From UBA6115 sp964346355 (GTDB lineage: Bacteria > Bacillota > Clostridia > Christensenellales > Aristaeellaceae), in NCBI GenBank assembly GCA_964346355.1, contig CAYFUH010000011.1, positions 1-48,793 on the forward strand: a DNA stretch of 48,793 nt, read 5' to 3'. Each line of letters opens with the position of its first letter. Position 1 is the first letter of the stretch. The translations under genes and the position numbers were made by a program. A model generated the notes under the pieces. It was given only the letters and a program-made list of their open reading frames with translations. It searched no databases and had not been told where the DNA came from. Positions 1 through 8,787 of this stretch are shown here, one piece after another.

Positions 1-39
1 TTAGGAGGCGAACGCTCTATCCTGCTGAGCTACGGGAAC
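1..39 (-). tRNA. tRNA-Arg (CCU anticodon), 3' half missing
   Basis: Read on the minus strand from 39, the sequence gives a 7-nt acceptor arm (GTTCCCG), T8-A9, a GCTC/GAGC D-arm around AGCAGGATA, then anticodon stem TTCGC and loop CTCCTAA, which places CCT as the anticodon. This matches tRNA-Arg reading AGG codons. The window edge cuts the molecule just after the anticodon loop, so the variable loop, T-arm and 3' acceptor strand are not visible. It is divergent from the DUF1292-uvrC operon. Confidence 0.9.
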
Positions 40-63
40 ACAGCGCTTTTGCGCGGCAAACGC

Positions 64-93
64 ATGATAGCACAGCTTTGCGCCCGCTTGCAA
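64..93 (-). promoter_or_regulatory. Promoter of the tRNA-Arg gene
   Basis: On the minus strand there is TTGCAA (88-93), an 18-bp spacer, and TATCAT (64-69) preceded by TGC, an extended -10. Transcription would start near 57, shortly before the tRNA 5' end at 39. Identified by motif only. Confidence 0.5.
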
Positions 94-120
94 GCGCCGG
101 GCGGGCGCGCGCCTGCTTGC

Positions 121-149
121 TTGAAAGCCCTCCGCGCAGGCGGTATAAT
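121..149 (+). promoter_or_regulatory. Sigma-70-type promoter of the DUF1292-uvrC operon
   Basis: TTGAAA (121-126), a 17-bp spacer and a perfect TATAAT (144-149) lie 49 bp before the start codon at 198. Spacing and both hexamers fit the housekeeping sigma factor. Confidence 0.75.
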
Positions 150-197
150 ACGGGGGAGCGAATCAATTCGTATCACGACAGATGGGGGGAGCAGACC

Positions 198-515
198 ATG
201 TCAGAAGAAGAACGCCTGGACATTGTGGAAGGCACCGATGAGGATGGCAACCGCCTGCTGCTGAGCGTTGAAAAATACTTCTTTTACAACGGCGAGGAAT
301 ATGTCGTCCTAAAGGAGGTTACCGAGGACGGCACACCTGAGCCGATAGAAGGTGACCGTGAAACCGTGTATATCATGCGCGTCGCTGTCACAACCGATGA
401 GGACGGGGAGGAAATTGAGGACTTTGAGCCAGTGGAAGAAGAGCTGGTGGAGCGCCTAATTCCCGTGATCCGCGCGCGCTATGACACCATGGACAGCGCG
501 CAGACAGCCGAATAA
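198..515 (+). CDS. DUF1292 family acidic protein
   Basis: A 105-residue, strongly acidic protein. It opens with MSEEERLDIVEGTDEDGN and carries the family pattern of a short beta-rich core (LLSVEKYFFYNGEEYVVLKE, then VYIMRVAV and a Glu/Asp-rich tail). DUF1292 (YrzB-like) proteins are small conserved Bacillota proteins, often beside genes for RNA or DNA maintenance; their molecular role is not established. The start at 198 is chosen because GGGGGAG sits 7 nt before it; an earlier in-frame ATG at 78 would run through the promoter. Its stop codon directly abuts the TTG start of uvrC, so the two are probably translationally coupled. Confidence 0.8.
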   Translation: MSEEERLDIVEGTDEDGNRLLLSVEKYFFYNGEEYVVLKEVTEDGTPEPIEGDRETVYIMRVAVTTDEDGEEIEDFEPVEEELVERLIPVIRARYDTMDSAQTAE

Positions 516-2381
516 TTGTCCGAACGGTTTTCTGACGCCATACGGCAAAAACTCGCCCTGCTGCCGGATCGCCCCGGCTGCTACCTCATGAAGGAGCGGG
601 GCGAGATTTTGTATGTCGGCAAGGCCGTCAACTTAAACAACCGCGTGCGCAGCTATTTCTCCAACCAGCCGCACTCCGCCAAGGTGCAGGCGCTGGTGGA
701 CCGGGTGGATGATTTTGACATCATCCTGGCCGCCACCAACCTGGAAGCGCTGGTGCTGGAAAGCAACCTGATCAAGCTGCACAAGCCCTATTACAACATC
801 AAGCTGATGGATGACAAGCACTACCCCTACATCCGCATCAGCCTCAACGAGCCCTTCCCGCGATTGACGGTGGCCCGGCGGGTGGAGAACGACGGCGCAC
901 GCTACTTTGGCCCCTATTACGGCACCGCAGCCATCAACCAGGTGACCGGTGTGCTGCGGCGCATTTTCCCGCTGCGCACCTGCACGCTGAAACTGCCGCC
1001 TGCCAAGCCCCTGCGCCCCTGCATCAGCTATGAGATGGGCCAGTGCCTGGCGCCCTGCGCGGGCTATGTGACGCAGGAAGAATATATGGTGCTGGTGAAT
1101 GAGGTCATCGCCTTTTTACGCGGCCGCTACAAGCCCGTTGTGGCGCGCCTGGAGGAGGAGATGGCTCAGGCCGCCAGAGAACTTCAATTTGAGCGCGCGG
1201 CCGAATTGCGCGACAGCATCAAAGACGTGATGGGCCTGATGGAGCAGCAAAACGCGCTGCAGACACATCAGGTGGATCAGGACGTGATCGCCATCGCGCA
1301 GGATGGCCTGGACGCCATGGCCCAGGTGCTCTTTATCCGGGGCGGGAAGATGCTGGAAACGCGGGCTTTCGCCCTGCCGCGGGAGGGCAACGAGCCGCTG
1401 GATGAGGTGATGGACGGCTTCCTCACCCAGTTTTATGAGGACAGGATCCCCGCGCGCGAGGTGATCGCGCAGGCTTCCCAGGACGCGGACACCCTGGAAG
1501 CCTGGCTGCGCGAGAAGCGCCAGGGCGCGGTGGATGTGATCATCCCCCAGCGCGGGGACAAACGCCGAATGGTGGACAACGCGCTGTCAAACGCGCAGGA
1601 CGCGCTGCTAAAGCGCAACGCCAAGGCACAGGTGGTGCACGAGCGCACCGTCATCGCAAGCCAGGAGCTGGCAGAGGCCCTGGGGCTTGAAAAAGTCCCC
1701 GTTCGCATTGAGGGCTTTGACATCTCCAACACCCAGGGTGCGCAGTCGGTGGCCAGCATGGTGGTCTTTGTCAATGGGCAGCCCGCCCGGCGTGAATACC
1801 GCCACTTCCGCATCAAGACGGTGGAAGGGCCCAACGATTTTGCCAGCATGAATGAGGTCTTAACCCGCAGGTTCAAGCGCGCCCTGCTTGCGGACAAGCC
1901 CTGGCCGCTGCCGGATGTCATCTTAGTGGACGGCGGCCCGCAGCAGCTGGCCTTTGCCTTAATGGCGCGGGACAGCCTGGGGCTTTCCGTGCCCATGTTT
2001 GGGCTGGCCGAGCGGCAGGAAGAAATCTTTTTGCCCGAGGCCGATGAGCCGGTCATCCTGGACCGCCACTCCCCCGCGCTGCACTTAATCCAGCGCGTCC
2101 GGGACGAGGCGCACCGCTTTGGCATCACCCACCACCGCAGTTTGCGCGGCAAGGAGAGCATCCGCTCCCGGCTGGAGGATGTCCCCGGCATCGGCCCGGC
2201 CAGACGGCGCGCGCTGCTGTCCGCCTTCCGCTCCATCAAGGGCATTCAGGAGGCCGATGTGGACGCCTTGGCCAGCGTGCCCGGCATGAGCAGGCCGGCG
2301 GCGCAGGCTTTATATGACGCGCTGCACACAAATGAAAAAATGAATGCAAGAAATGACGCCCAAGGCGCGTTTAATGATTAG
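516..2381 (+). CDS. uvrC: Excinuclease ABC subunit C
   Basis: UvrC (621 residues, normal length) makes both incisions in nucleotide excision repair after UvrA-UvrB find damage. The N-terminal GIY-YIG domain spans about 16-97 (PGCYLM, LYVGKA, then ESNLIK with the catalytic Glu). A UVR motif that binds UvrB lies near 205-235 (ELQFERAAELRDSIKDV). The RNase H-like 5' nuclease domain occupies about 385-545, with FDISNTQG, VDGGPQQ and the His of RDEAHRFGITHHRS. Tandem helix-hairpin-helix motifs end the protein (VPGIGPARRRALL, VPGMSRPAAQALY). The start is TTG, immediately after the DUF1292 stop with no spacer. The secreted-protein genes follow 18 nt later on the same strand, an unusual operon partner for a repair enzyme. 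Confidence 0.97.
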   Translation: MSERFSDAIRQKLALLPDRPGCYLMKERGEILYVGKAVNLNNRVRSYFSNQPHSAKVQALVDRVDDFDIILAATNLEALVLESNLIKLHKPYYNIKLMDDKHYPYIRISLNEPFPRLTVARRVENDGARYFGPYYGTAAINQVTGVLRRIFPLRTCTLKLPPAKPLRPCISYEMGQCLAPCAGYVTQEEYMVLVNEVIAFLRGRYKPVVARLEEEMAQAARELQFERAAELRDSIKDVMGLMEQQNALQTHQVDQDVIAIAQDGLDAMAQVLFIRGGKMLETRAFALPREGNEPLDEVMDGFLTQFYEDRIPAREVIAQASQDADTLEAWLREKRQGAVDVIIPQRGDKRRMVDNALSNAQDALLKRNAKAQVVHERTVIASQELAEALGLEKVPVRIEGFDISNTQGAQSVASMVVFVNGQPARREYRHFRIKTVEGPNDFASMNEVLTRRFKRALLADKPWPLPDVILVDGGPQQLAFALMARDSLGLSVPMFGLAERQEEIFLPEADEPVILDRHSPALHLIQRVRDEAHRFGITHHRSLRGKESIRSRLEDVPGIGPARRRALLSAFRSIKGIQEADVDALASVPGMSRPAAQALYDALHTNEKMNARNDAQGAFND

Positions 2382-2399
2382 GAAAGGGAGGACAGCGAT

Positions 2400-3869
2400 G
2401 TGAGAACCCGGTTGATTAGCCTGTTGTTGGCGCTGGCGCTCCTGTTTGTCATGCCGGCTTATGCTGGCACGCTCTCCTTTTCCCCCGGGCTGGACACTTG
2501 GGGCACTGCGCATGAACAGGGCACCTCCATGAACCTGAAAGCGCAGGCGGACCTCTATGCCTGGCCGGATTTGAGCCCGGAAACCCTGGCCGCCATCAAG
2601 GCCTGGCTTGCAGGCAGGCAGCTGTCGCTGAGCGTGCAGGGCAAGGACAGCCTGGCACAGCTGATGGCAGGGGATAAAGCCCTGTTGTCTTTGATGACCG
2701 GGCAGGAGGGGCAGACAGCCTTCCTGACGCTGGACGCGCACAAGGGGCAGCCCGCCGCGCGCTATGTCAGCGGGTTGGATAAGCCACCCTGGCAAGCCCT
2801 GTTGGGGCAGGATGCCTGGCTGCCGGACCTGGGCGCCTTTGATGACGCCATCCGCAAACTGGCGCAGGCAGCCCTCCCCCACCTGGCGGCCTTTGAAAAG
2901 CCGGTCAAGACCGCCACCTCCATCAAGAATGTGGGCAGCGGCAAAAGCCAGCTGGTCTACACCTTAAAAAAGGAGGAGGCACAAGCCTTCTGGCAGGCGG
3001 CATCCGGCGATTTGCTGCCCTTCATGGACGCGGCCATTGCCGCGGTGAGCAAAAAGCAGGCCAGGGAGCTGTCAGGCAGCCTGCGCACAATGCAGCCCAC
3101 AGGGACGCTCATCATCAAGCGGATTCTGGACGCGGAAGCGCAGGATATCGGCCTGCAAATCACCGGCACCATGGAGGTGGACGGCAAAACCCGCAAACTG
3201 ACCCTGTTTGGCGGTGTGGCGGATAAAGGGCTGTACATCAGCTTCAAGCTGCCCGCTACCCGTGGCAATGACACCCTCAGTGCGCAGATTTCCTTTGCTT
3301 GGGACAAGGGCAACCTGACCGGGGACTGGCGGACCGCCCTGGTTTTAGGCAAGCACCGCCGCAACACCACCGGCAGCATCGCCCTCAAAAGCATCATGGC
3401 GGAGGACGGCGAGCGCGTAAGCGGCAAGCTGAGCCTGACTGACCGCGTCAGCGGGGAGGAGAAGCGCACAGCAGAGTATGTGTTCACGCCAGATATCCGC
3501 TTCACCGACAGCAGCCTGGAAGGCAGCCTGCTTTTTCAGGAGATGGCCGGCAAAAATGTGAGGCGGGACATCAAACTGATGCTCACCGGCAGCCTGGGCG
3601 CGCCCATGACAAAGCTTGCCCCCCTGACAGAAATGGATTTGCGCACAGCCACCCCGGAGCAGATCGAGGCTGCTGCGCAAAAGGTCAAAACCGCCTTGAT
3701 GCCGCTGATTACGGATGATTTGCTGCAATTGCCGCTTGAGATACGCAAACTGATCCTGCATGACCTGGGCCGCGACGCCCGCACCGAGGGCGAAAGCGTG
3801 CCGGTTGTAACCCCGGATAACAACCCCTTTACTGTAATAGATGAATCCACCAAGGAGGAAACCCCATGA
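2400..3869 (+). CDS. Secreted protein of unknown function (first of a pair)
   Basis: 489 residues starting at GTG 2400, with GGAAAGGGAGG upstream; an overlapping ATG at 2398 is followed at once by a stop. Residues 1-22 form a signal peptide (hydrophobic LISLLLALALLFV, cleavage after AYA); there is no lipobox cysteine, so it is probably released or held non-covalently. The rest is a long soluble region with alternating Thr/Ser-rich beta stretches and a helical C-terminus (ATPEQIEAAAQKVKTALMPL). I recognise no domain. Its stop overlaps the next gene by 4 nt (ATGA). That neighbour has the same layout (signal peptide, beta-rich body, helical tail), so the two may be diverged paralogues working together at the cell surface. 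Confidence 0.75.
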   Translation: MRTRLISLLLALALLFVMPAYAGTLSFSPGLDTWGTAHEQGTSMNLKAQADLYAWPDLSPETLAAIKAWLAGRQLSLSVQGKDSLAQLMAGDKALLSLMTGQEGQTAFLTLDAHKGQPAARYVSGLDKPPWQALLGQDAWLPDLGAFDDAIRKLAQAALPHLAAFEKPVKTATSIKNVGSGKSQLVYTLKKEEAQAFWQAASGDLLPFMDAAIAAVSKKQARELSGSLRTMQPTGTLIIKRILDAEAQDIGLQITGTMEVDGKTRKLTLFGGVADKGLYISFKLPATRGNDTLSAQISFAWDKGNLTGDWRTALVLGKHRRNTTGSIALKSIMAEDGERVSGKLSLTDRVSGEEKRTAEYVFTPDIRFTDSSLEGSLLFQEMAGKNVRRDIKLMLTGSLGAPMTKLAPLTEMDLRTATPEQIEAAAQKVKTALMPLITDDLLQLPLEIRKLILHDLGRDARTEGESVPVVTPDNNPFTVIDESTKEETP

Positions 3870-5404
3870 AACGAATCATTGCCCTTCTGCTCGCGACTGT
3901 CTTGATGCTGGGCGTGCTGCCCGGTCTGGCCGCGGAATACACCCTGGATGAAAAGCTGTACAAGCAGGTGAAGGACGGCTCCGGCCTGAAGGTGACCCTG
4001 AAGACGGAGAAAACCGGCGGCGCCTTCAGCGTGCTGGATTTGTCCGCCAACGCCCTGCTAAACGCCCTGCTGCCCGGCGCGCAGGCGGACATCCGCCATC
4101 TGCGCGGCGTGGGCATCATGAAAGGCCAGGAGGAGACCGAGGTCATCCTCACCCAAAACGGCCAGGCCATCATGAACATGAAGCTGCAGGCCGACTCGCA
4201 GTATGAGCAGCTGACCTCCACGCTCTTTGGCAGCACACGCTATGTGGACCGCCGCGACGGCGGGCTGTTGATGGCGCTTTTGACCGGGCAGGACACCACC
4301 TGGCCGCCGGCGGAGGGCGTCCTGTTTAACCTGAACACAGCGGAATCCACCTGGCAGGGCGCGGTGGCGCACAAGCTGGATGCCTACGGCGTCAAGCTGA
4401 CCGTCTGGCTGCAGCCCTTCACCAAGACCGAATCCCTGTATGACGCGCAGAACAACCCGCAAACCCGGGTCACGGTGAGCGTACCCGCAGACCAGCTCAA
4501 GGCCCAGGCCAAGCAGATGCTGATGGACCTGTACAGCGATACCGAGCTGCTGGCCCTGCTCTCCCAGGAGATGGACGCCCGCCAGGCGGCCGCCTACCTG
4601 CAGCCCGGCATGATGAACAGCTTCTTCCAGTCCCTGGACCTGCTGCCCCTTACCGGCAACCTGGTCAGTGAGCGCCTGCTGGACGCCCAGGGCAATATCC
4701 TTGAAAACAAATTGACGCTGCCCTTAGGGGGTGCCCGCGGCCTGTCCCGCGCCCTGTACACCTTCACCGCGAAGGACACGGGGGACGTGACCCAGGTGGT
4801 GCTGGAGCATACGCCCAAGAACACGGCCAACCAAAAGGGCGCTGTCCTCACCCTGTTGATGGAAGGCGGCGAAAATAAAGCCACCAAGGAAATCAGCTAC
4901 AAGGGCACGCTGAGCATGCAGCCGGAGGCCGGCAGCGACGCCTTTACCGTGGACAATGCGGAGGGGGATGTGCCCGCGCGCGTGTATGACTTTAACCTGC
5001 TGTATGCGCCGGAGGATGAGGTGGTTGACCGCACGGCGGAAACCTCCAGCAGGGACTTCTCCCTGACCCTGCGCGTTGTACCCCAGGGTGACCCGCAGGT
5101 GACCGCGCAGCTCATCAAGGCCAATATCAGCTTAAACAGCCGGCTCAACTCCCGCTCCGCCACCTATTTCACGGGTGAGGTGACCTGGCAGGATGAGGGC
5201 ACCCAGGCGCTGATCAAGGCCGACATCAGCGGCAACACCGCCCCGCCCTGGAACCTGGAGACCATCAACCCGGAAGGCGCCACCCGCGTGGACACCCTGA
5301 CGGACGCACAGCGCAAAGCCCTGGGCGAGCAGCTGCAAAACACCATCGTCACCGCCTTCACCGCCATCATGATGCGGACGCTGGCGCCGAGTGAGAACCC
5401 GTAA
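3866..5404 (+). CDS. Secreted protein of unknown function (second of a pair)
   Basis: 512 residues. A signal peptide of about 22 residues (MKRIIALLLATVLMLGVLPG, cleavage after LAA) lacks a lipobox. The mature protein is beta-rich with repeated LTL/VTV segments and ends in a helical stretch (LTDAQRKALGEQLQNTIVTA), the same layout as the gene before it. The start overlaps the upstream stop by 4 nt, and AAGGAGGAAACCCC gives a strong ribosome site. No catalytic or binding motif is recognisable. The stop at 5402-5404 lies 13 nt before a scaffold gap, so any downstream partner may be missing. Function is unknown. Confidence 0.75.
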   Translation: MKRIIALLLATVLMLGVLPGLAAEYTLDEKLYKQVKDGSGLKVTLKTEKTGGAFSVLDLSANALLNALLPGAQADIRHLRGVGIMKGQEETEVILTQNGQAIMNMKLQADSQYEQLTSTLFGSTRYVDRRDGGLLMALLTGQDTTWPPAEGVLFNLNTAESTWQGAVAHKLDAYGVKLTVWLQPFTKTESLYDAQNNPQTRVTVSVPADQLKAQAKQMLMDLYSDTELLALLSQEMDARQAAAYLQPGMMNSFFQSLDLLPLTGNLVSERLLDAQGNILENKLTLPLGGARGLSRALYTFTAKDTGDVTQVVLEHTPKNTANQKGAVLTLLMEGGENKATKEISYKGTLSMQPEAGSDAFTVDNAEGDVPARVYDFNLLYAPEDEVVDRTAETSSRDFSLTLRVVPQGDPQVTAQLIKANISLNSRLNSRSATYFTGEVTWQDEGTQALIKADISGNTAPPWNLETINPEGATRVDTLTDAQRKALGEQLQNTIVTAFTAIMMRTLAPSENP

Positions 5405-5417
5405 AAATTCACAAACA

Positions 5418-5517
5418 NNNNNNNNNNNNNNNNNNNNNNNNNNNNNNNNNNNNNNNNNNNNNNNNNNNNNNNNNNNNNNNNNNNNNNNNNNNNNNNNNNN
5501 NNNNNNNNNNNNNNNNN
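5418..5517. other. Scaffold gap (100 N)
   Basis: Exactly 100 unresolved bases, the conventional filler for a gap of unknown length. It removes whatever lay between the secreted-protein pair and the sugar-binding protein, including that gene's promoter and the first two bases of its probable start codon. Confidence 0.99.
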
Positions 5518-6844
5518 GCGTAAACGTTTTTCTGCCCTGCTGGTCGCGATGCTCATGCTGCTTAGCCTGGTGGCTGTTGCCAGCGCTGATGAAGTCATCG
5601 AGCTGCGCGTCCTGCACTACCTGGACATGACCAGCCCCAACTCTGCCGAGGAAGGCAAGATTGTCTGGGACGCCTTCCAGGAAGCCCATCCCAACATCAA
5701 ACTGGTCATTGAGAACGAGTTTAACGAGCCCTTCCATCAAAAGGTGGAGTCCTACGCCGCGGGCGGCAACCTGCCGGACGTGATGTATGCCTGGCCGTCC
5801 GGCCGCTCCACCACCCTGCACACCAAAAAGCTGCTCAAGGACCTGCTGCCCCTGGTGGAGCGGGACGGCCTGGTTGATTCCTACATCCCCCTGGCGCTGG
5901 ATCCCGCGCAGCAGGTGGCCGGCTACATGGGCATCCTGCCCAGCGGCGTCACCGCCAGCCACACCTTCTACGCCAACCTGGAAGTCTTAAAGGACGCCGG
6001 TCTTGAGCCCGCGAAGACCTACTCCGAATTGGTCGCGCAGGTGCCCGTGCTGGCCGAAAAAGGCTATGACACCGTGCTGATGGCCAACCAGGACACCTGG
6101 GTGATGCAGTCCTGCCTGTTCTCCATGATCGCCGGCCGTTTTTGCGGCGAAGGCTGGGAGCAGAAGATCCTAAACGGCGAAGCCAAGTTTACCGACCCAG
6201 ATTTCGTGGCCGCGCTCAACTTTGTGAAGAAACTGTATGAAGACAAGGTCATCAACCCCTCCACCCTGGCAGTTGGCTATGGCGAAGGCCCCGGCCTGTT
6301 TGCCACCAACACGGCCGCCTACTATGTTGACGGCGACTGGCGCATGGGCGCGTTCATCACGGACGCCTCCACCGGCGAAGCGCTGATCACCCCAGACCGT
6401 CAGGAGAATTTCCTCATCACCGTCTTCCCCGAGATCGATGTGGACGGCGTGAAGTTTAACAAGTCCAACACCGCAGTGCTTGCGACCGGCTTTGGCATCA
6501 ACGCCGCCCTGGAAGGCGACAAGCTGGAAGCGGCCTGGACGCTGGTGAAGTGGCTGGAAGGCAAGGAAGTGCTGACCTATCGTCTTAAGACCGGCGGCCT
6601 GCCCTCCCCCTCCCGTGCGGACATCGACCTGGCCAGCCTGGAGCTGGAGCCCCTGCAAAAGGCCATCGCCAAGCTGGCGAATGAGTATGACAAGACCACC
6701 GTGGTTATCGACGGTGTCTTCGAGGGCCCCGTGTACACCCCGCTCAACGACGGCCTGCAGGCCATCGGCATGGGCATCCAGACCCCCGAGCAGGTTGCTC
6801 AGGCTACCCAGGACGCGTTTGACGCCTGGAAGGCCGCCCAGTAA
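5518..6844 (+). CDS. Sugar ABC transporter substrate-binding protein (family 1), 5' end in gap
   Basis: The reading frame is open from the gap. The first base after the N run (G, 5518) would complete an ATG, giving (M)RKRFSALLVAMLMLLSLVA and a signal peptidase I-like site after VASA. The mature protein has the fold pattern of extracellular solute-binding proteins: EEGKIVWDAFQEAHPNIK, then AAGGNLPDVMYAWPSG and YYVDGDWRMGAF. Such proteins capture oligosaccharides and deliver them to membrane permeases; the exact sugar cannot be read from sequence. There is no lipobox cysteine, unusual for a Gram-positive binding protein. Two permease genes follow on the same strand, but no ATPase gene does. Confidence 0.9.
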
Positions 6845-6895
6845 ACTGTACCTGTAAACGCAATCCCAAGTAATGCAATGGAGGGAAAGGCTGCG

Positions 6896-7798
6896 ATGAC
6901 CATACAACGAGATAAACGGCTGTCCTACGCGGTGCTTGTGCTGCCAGCCCTGATTATCTATCTGGCTGTTGTGGCCTTTCCCACCATTTTCTCAATCCTC
7001 TTAAGTTTAACCAACTACAACGGCGGGCTGATCTTTGGCAACCCGGACATTCAGTTTGTGGGCTTCAAAAGTTACATCTGGATGCTGACTGAGCCCTCCC
7101 GCAATTTCTACACGGCGCTTGGCAACAACATGCTTATTGTCGCGGTGTCTGTTTTTGGGCAGATTCCCCTGGGCTTCATTTTGGCCTACATTCTCTCCCG
7201 CAAATTGATCAAGCACGGCAACAGCCTGTTTCAGACGATGATTTACCTGCCCAACGTCATCTCCCCCATCATCATCGGTGTGCTCTTCAACGCCATCATC
7301 TACGGCCGCAACTCCGTTTTGATGGAGGTGCGGCGCATGTTCAACCCAAACGCGGTCTTTACCTTAAACACCGCGCCCATGGTGCCGGTTTTGATTGTGA
7401 TTTTATGGATGTTTACCGGGTTTTACATGATTATTTTCCTGGCCAACCTGCAGCGGATTGATCCCTCTGTGATCGAGGCCGCGCGCATAGACGGCGCCAG
7501 GGAGCCGCAGATTTTGTGGCACATCAGCCTGCCCGCCCTCTCCGGCGTCATCATCACCACGGCCATTTTGGCCATCTCCGGATCCCTCAAAACCTTTGAC
7601 CTGATTTACGCCATGACGGGCGGCGGGCCTGCTGGGCAAACCCGCGTCCTGTCGCTGTATATGTATGAGTCCGCCTTCCGCGGCGCGCCCAACTACCCCT
7701 TGGCCAACGCGATATCCACCGTGATGGTGCTCATCAGCGTCATCCTGATCATCATCACCCGCCGGCTTGGGAAGACTTTTGGCACACAGGAGGACTAA
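6896..7798 (+). CDS. Sugar ABC transporter permease (MalF/LacF type)
   Basis: About 300 residues with six predicted membrane helices, beginning MTIQRDKRLSYAVLVLPALI. The cytoplasmic EAA loop that docks on the ATPase is clear (EAARIDGAREPQILWHISLP). This is the first permease half of a CUT1 importer. I place the start at 6896, 10 nt after GGAGGG; an ATG at 6878 is in frame but overlaps that ribosome site. It follows the binding protein by 51 nt and overlaps the next permease by one base (TAATG), so the three genes are one operon. No ATPase is encoded with it. Confidence 0.92.
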   Translation: MTIQRDKRLSYAVLVLPALIIYLAVVAFPTIFSILLSLTNYNGGLIFGNPDIQFVGFKSYIWMLTEPSRNFYTALGNNMLIVAVSVFGQIPLGFILAYILSRKLIKHGNSLFQTMIYLPNVISPIIIGVLFNAIIYGRNSVLMEVRRMFNPNAVFTLNTAPMVPVLIVILWMFTGFYMIIFLANLQRIDPSVIEAARIDGAREPQILWHISLPALSGVIITTAILAISGSLKTFDLIYAMTGGGPAGQTRVLSLYMYESAFRGAPNYPLANAISTVMVLISVILIIITRRLGKTFGTQED

Positions 7799-8637
7799 TG
7801 GATAATCGCAATGTATCGCCGTTAACCAAGGTTGTGATCTACCTGATCATGATCGTCTTCACCGTGCTGACCATCTACCCCATCTTCTGGCTGGTGATTC
7901 AGTCCTTTAAGACCAACACCGCCTATTTGACCACCAACAAGCTGTCCCTGCCGGTGCGCTGGTACACCGGCAACTATCCCTTTGTGTGGATCCAGGGCAA
8001 TTTTTTCACCTTCTTTATCAACAGCGTGATCTATTCTGTGGTCACCGTCATCGCGGTGGTCATCCTGTCCAACATGGCTGGCTATGCCTTCGCGAAAATT
8101 CATTTCAAAATTACCAAGTTCCTGCACGGTCTGTTTATCGTAGGCATCCTGCTCACCCTGCAGTCTATCCTCATCCCCCTGTTTTTAATGGTGAACGCGG
8201 CGGGGCTGTACAACACGCGCTGGGCGGTGCTGATTCCCTATATCGCCTTGGGGCTGCCGATGGGCGTGTATTTGTGTACGGATTTTATCAAGGGCATCCA
8301 TGACGAATTGCTGGAGTCCGCCAAGATTGACGGCGCCAGCTTTATGAAGATTTTTACGCACATCGTCTTCCCCATGTGCGCGCCGGTTTCCGTCACCTTA
8401 GCCATCATCACCTTCACCGGCGCCTGGAATGAGTTTATCCTGATGAACCTGATGACGGCGACGGACAAATACAAGGCCATCCCGGCTGCTGTGGGGCGCT
8501 ACTCCGGTGCCCTCGGGTCTGACTACGGCAAGCTGTTTACCTCGCTCACAGTCGCCCTCATCCCCATTATTGTGTTCTACTTTATCTTCCGCAACCAGAT
8601 CACCAAGGGCGTCGCCGCCGGCGCTGTGAAAGGCTAA
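7798..8637 (+). CDS. Sugar ABC transporter permease (MalG/LacG type)
   Basis: 279 residues, six membrane helices, the partner half of the CUT1 channel. The EAA loop reads ESAKIDGASFMKIFTHIVFP. The N-terminus (VIYLIMIVFTVLTIYPIFWL) and the C-terminus ending in QITKGVAAGAVKG are typical of the MalG side. Its start overlaps the upstream permease stop by one base. A rho-independent terminator begins 22 nt after the stop, closing the operon without an ATPase gene, so energy coupling must come from elsewhere, plausibly the MsmX-type ATPase at 27467. Confidence 0.93.
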   Translation: MDNRNVSPLTKVVIYLIMIVFTVLTIYPIFWLVIQSFKTNTAYLTTNKLSLPVRWYTGNYPFVWIQGNFFTFFINSVIYSVVTVIAVVILSNMAGYAFAKIHFKITKFLHGLFIVGILLTLQSILIPLFLMVNAAGLYNTRWAVLIPYIALGLPMGVYLCTDFIKGIHDELLESAKIDGASFMKIFTHIVFPMCAPVSVTLAIITFTGAWNEFILMNLMTATDKYKAIPAAVGRYSGALGSDYGKLFTSLTVALIPIIVFYFIFRNQITKGVAAGAVKG

Positions 8638-8659
8638 AAAGCCGATACGCTGCATTTCC

Positions 8660-8700
8660 CGCCATGAAGGCTTTGGCTTTCATGGCGTTTTGTTTTTCTT
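8660..8700 (+). terminator. Rho-independent terminator after the sugar importer operon
   Basis: A 9-bp stem CGCCATGAA / TTCATGGCG around a 10-nt loop (8660-8687) is followed by TTTTGTTTTT. Confidence 0.85.
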
Positions 8701-8713
8701 GTTTTGCGCCACG

Positions 8714-8722
8714 TGTTATAAT
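8714..8722 (+). promoter_or_regulatory. Extended -10 promoter of obgE
   Basis: TGTTATAAT, a TG-n-TATAAT extended -10, sits 65 bp before the obgE start. No convincing -35 is found at normal spacing; extended -10 promoters often do without one. Confidence 0.55.
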
Positions 8723-8787
8723 ATGGCGTGATACCAACCTTGTTTTTGATCGGTGTTGGTGTCATAGGGAACATATCAAGGAGGAAT

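Noticed and set aside
5132..5962. Minus-strand frame running through the first gap
   Set aside because: It depends on N bases being coding and lies opposite two well-supported genes.
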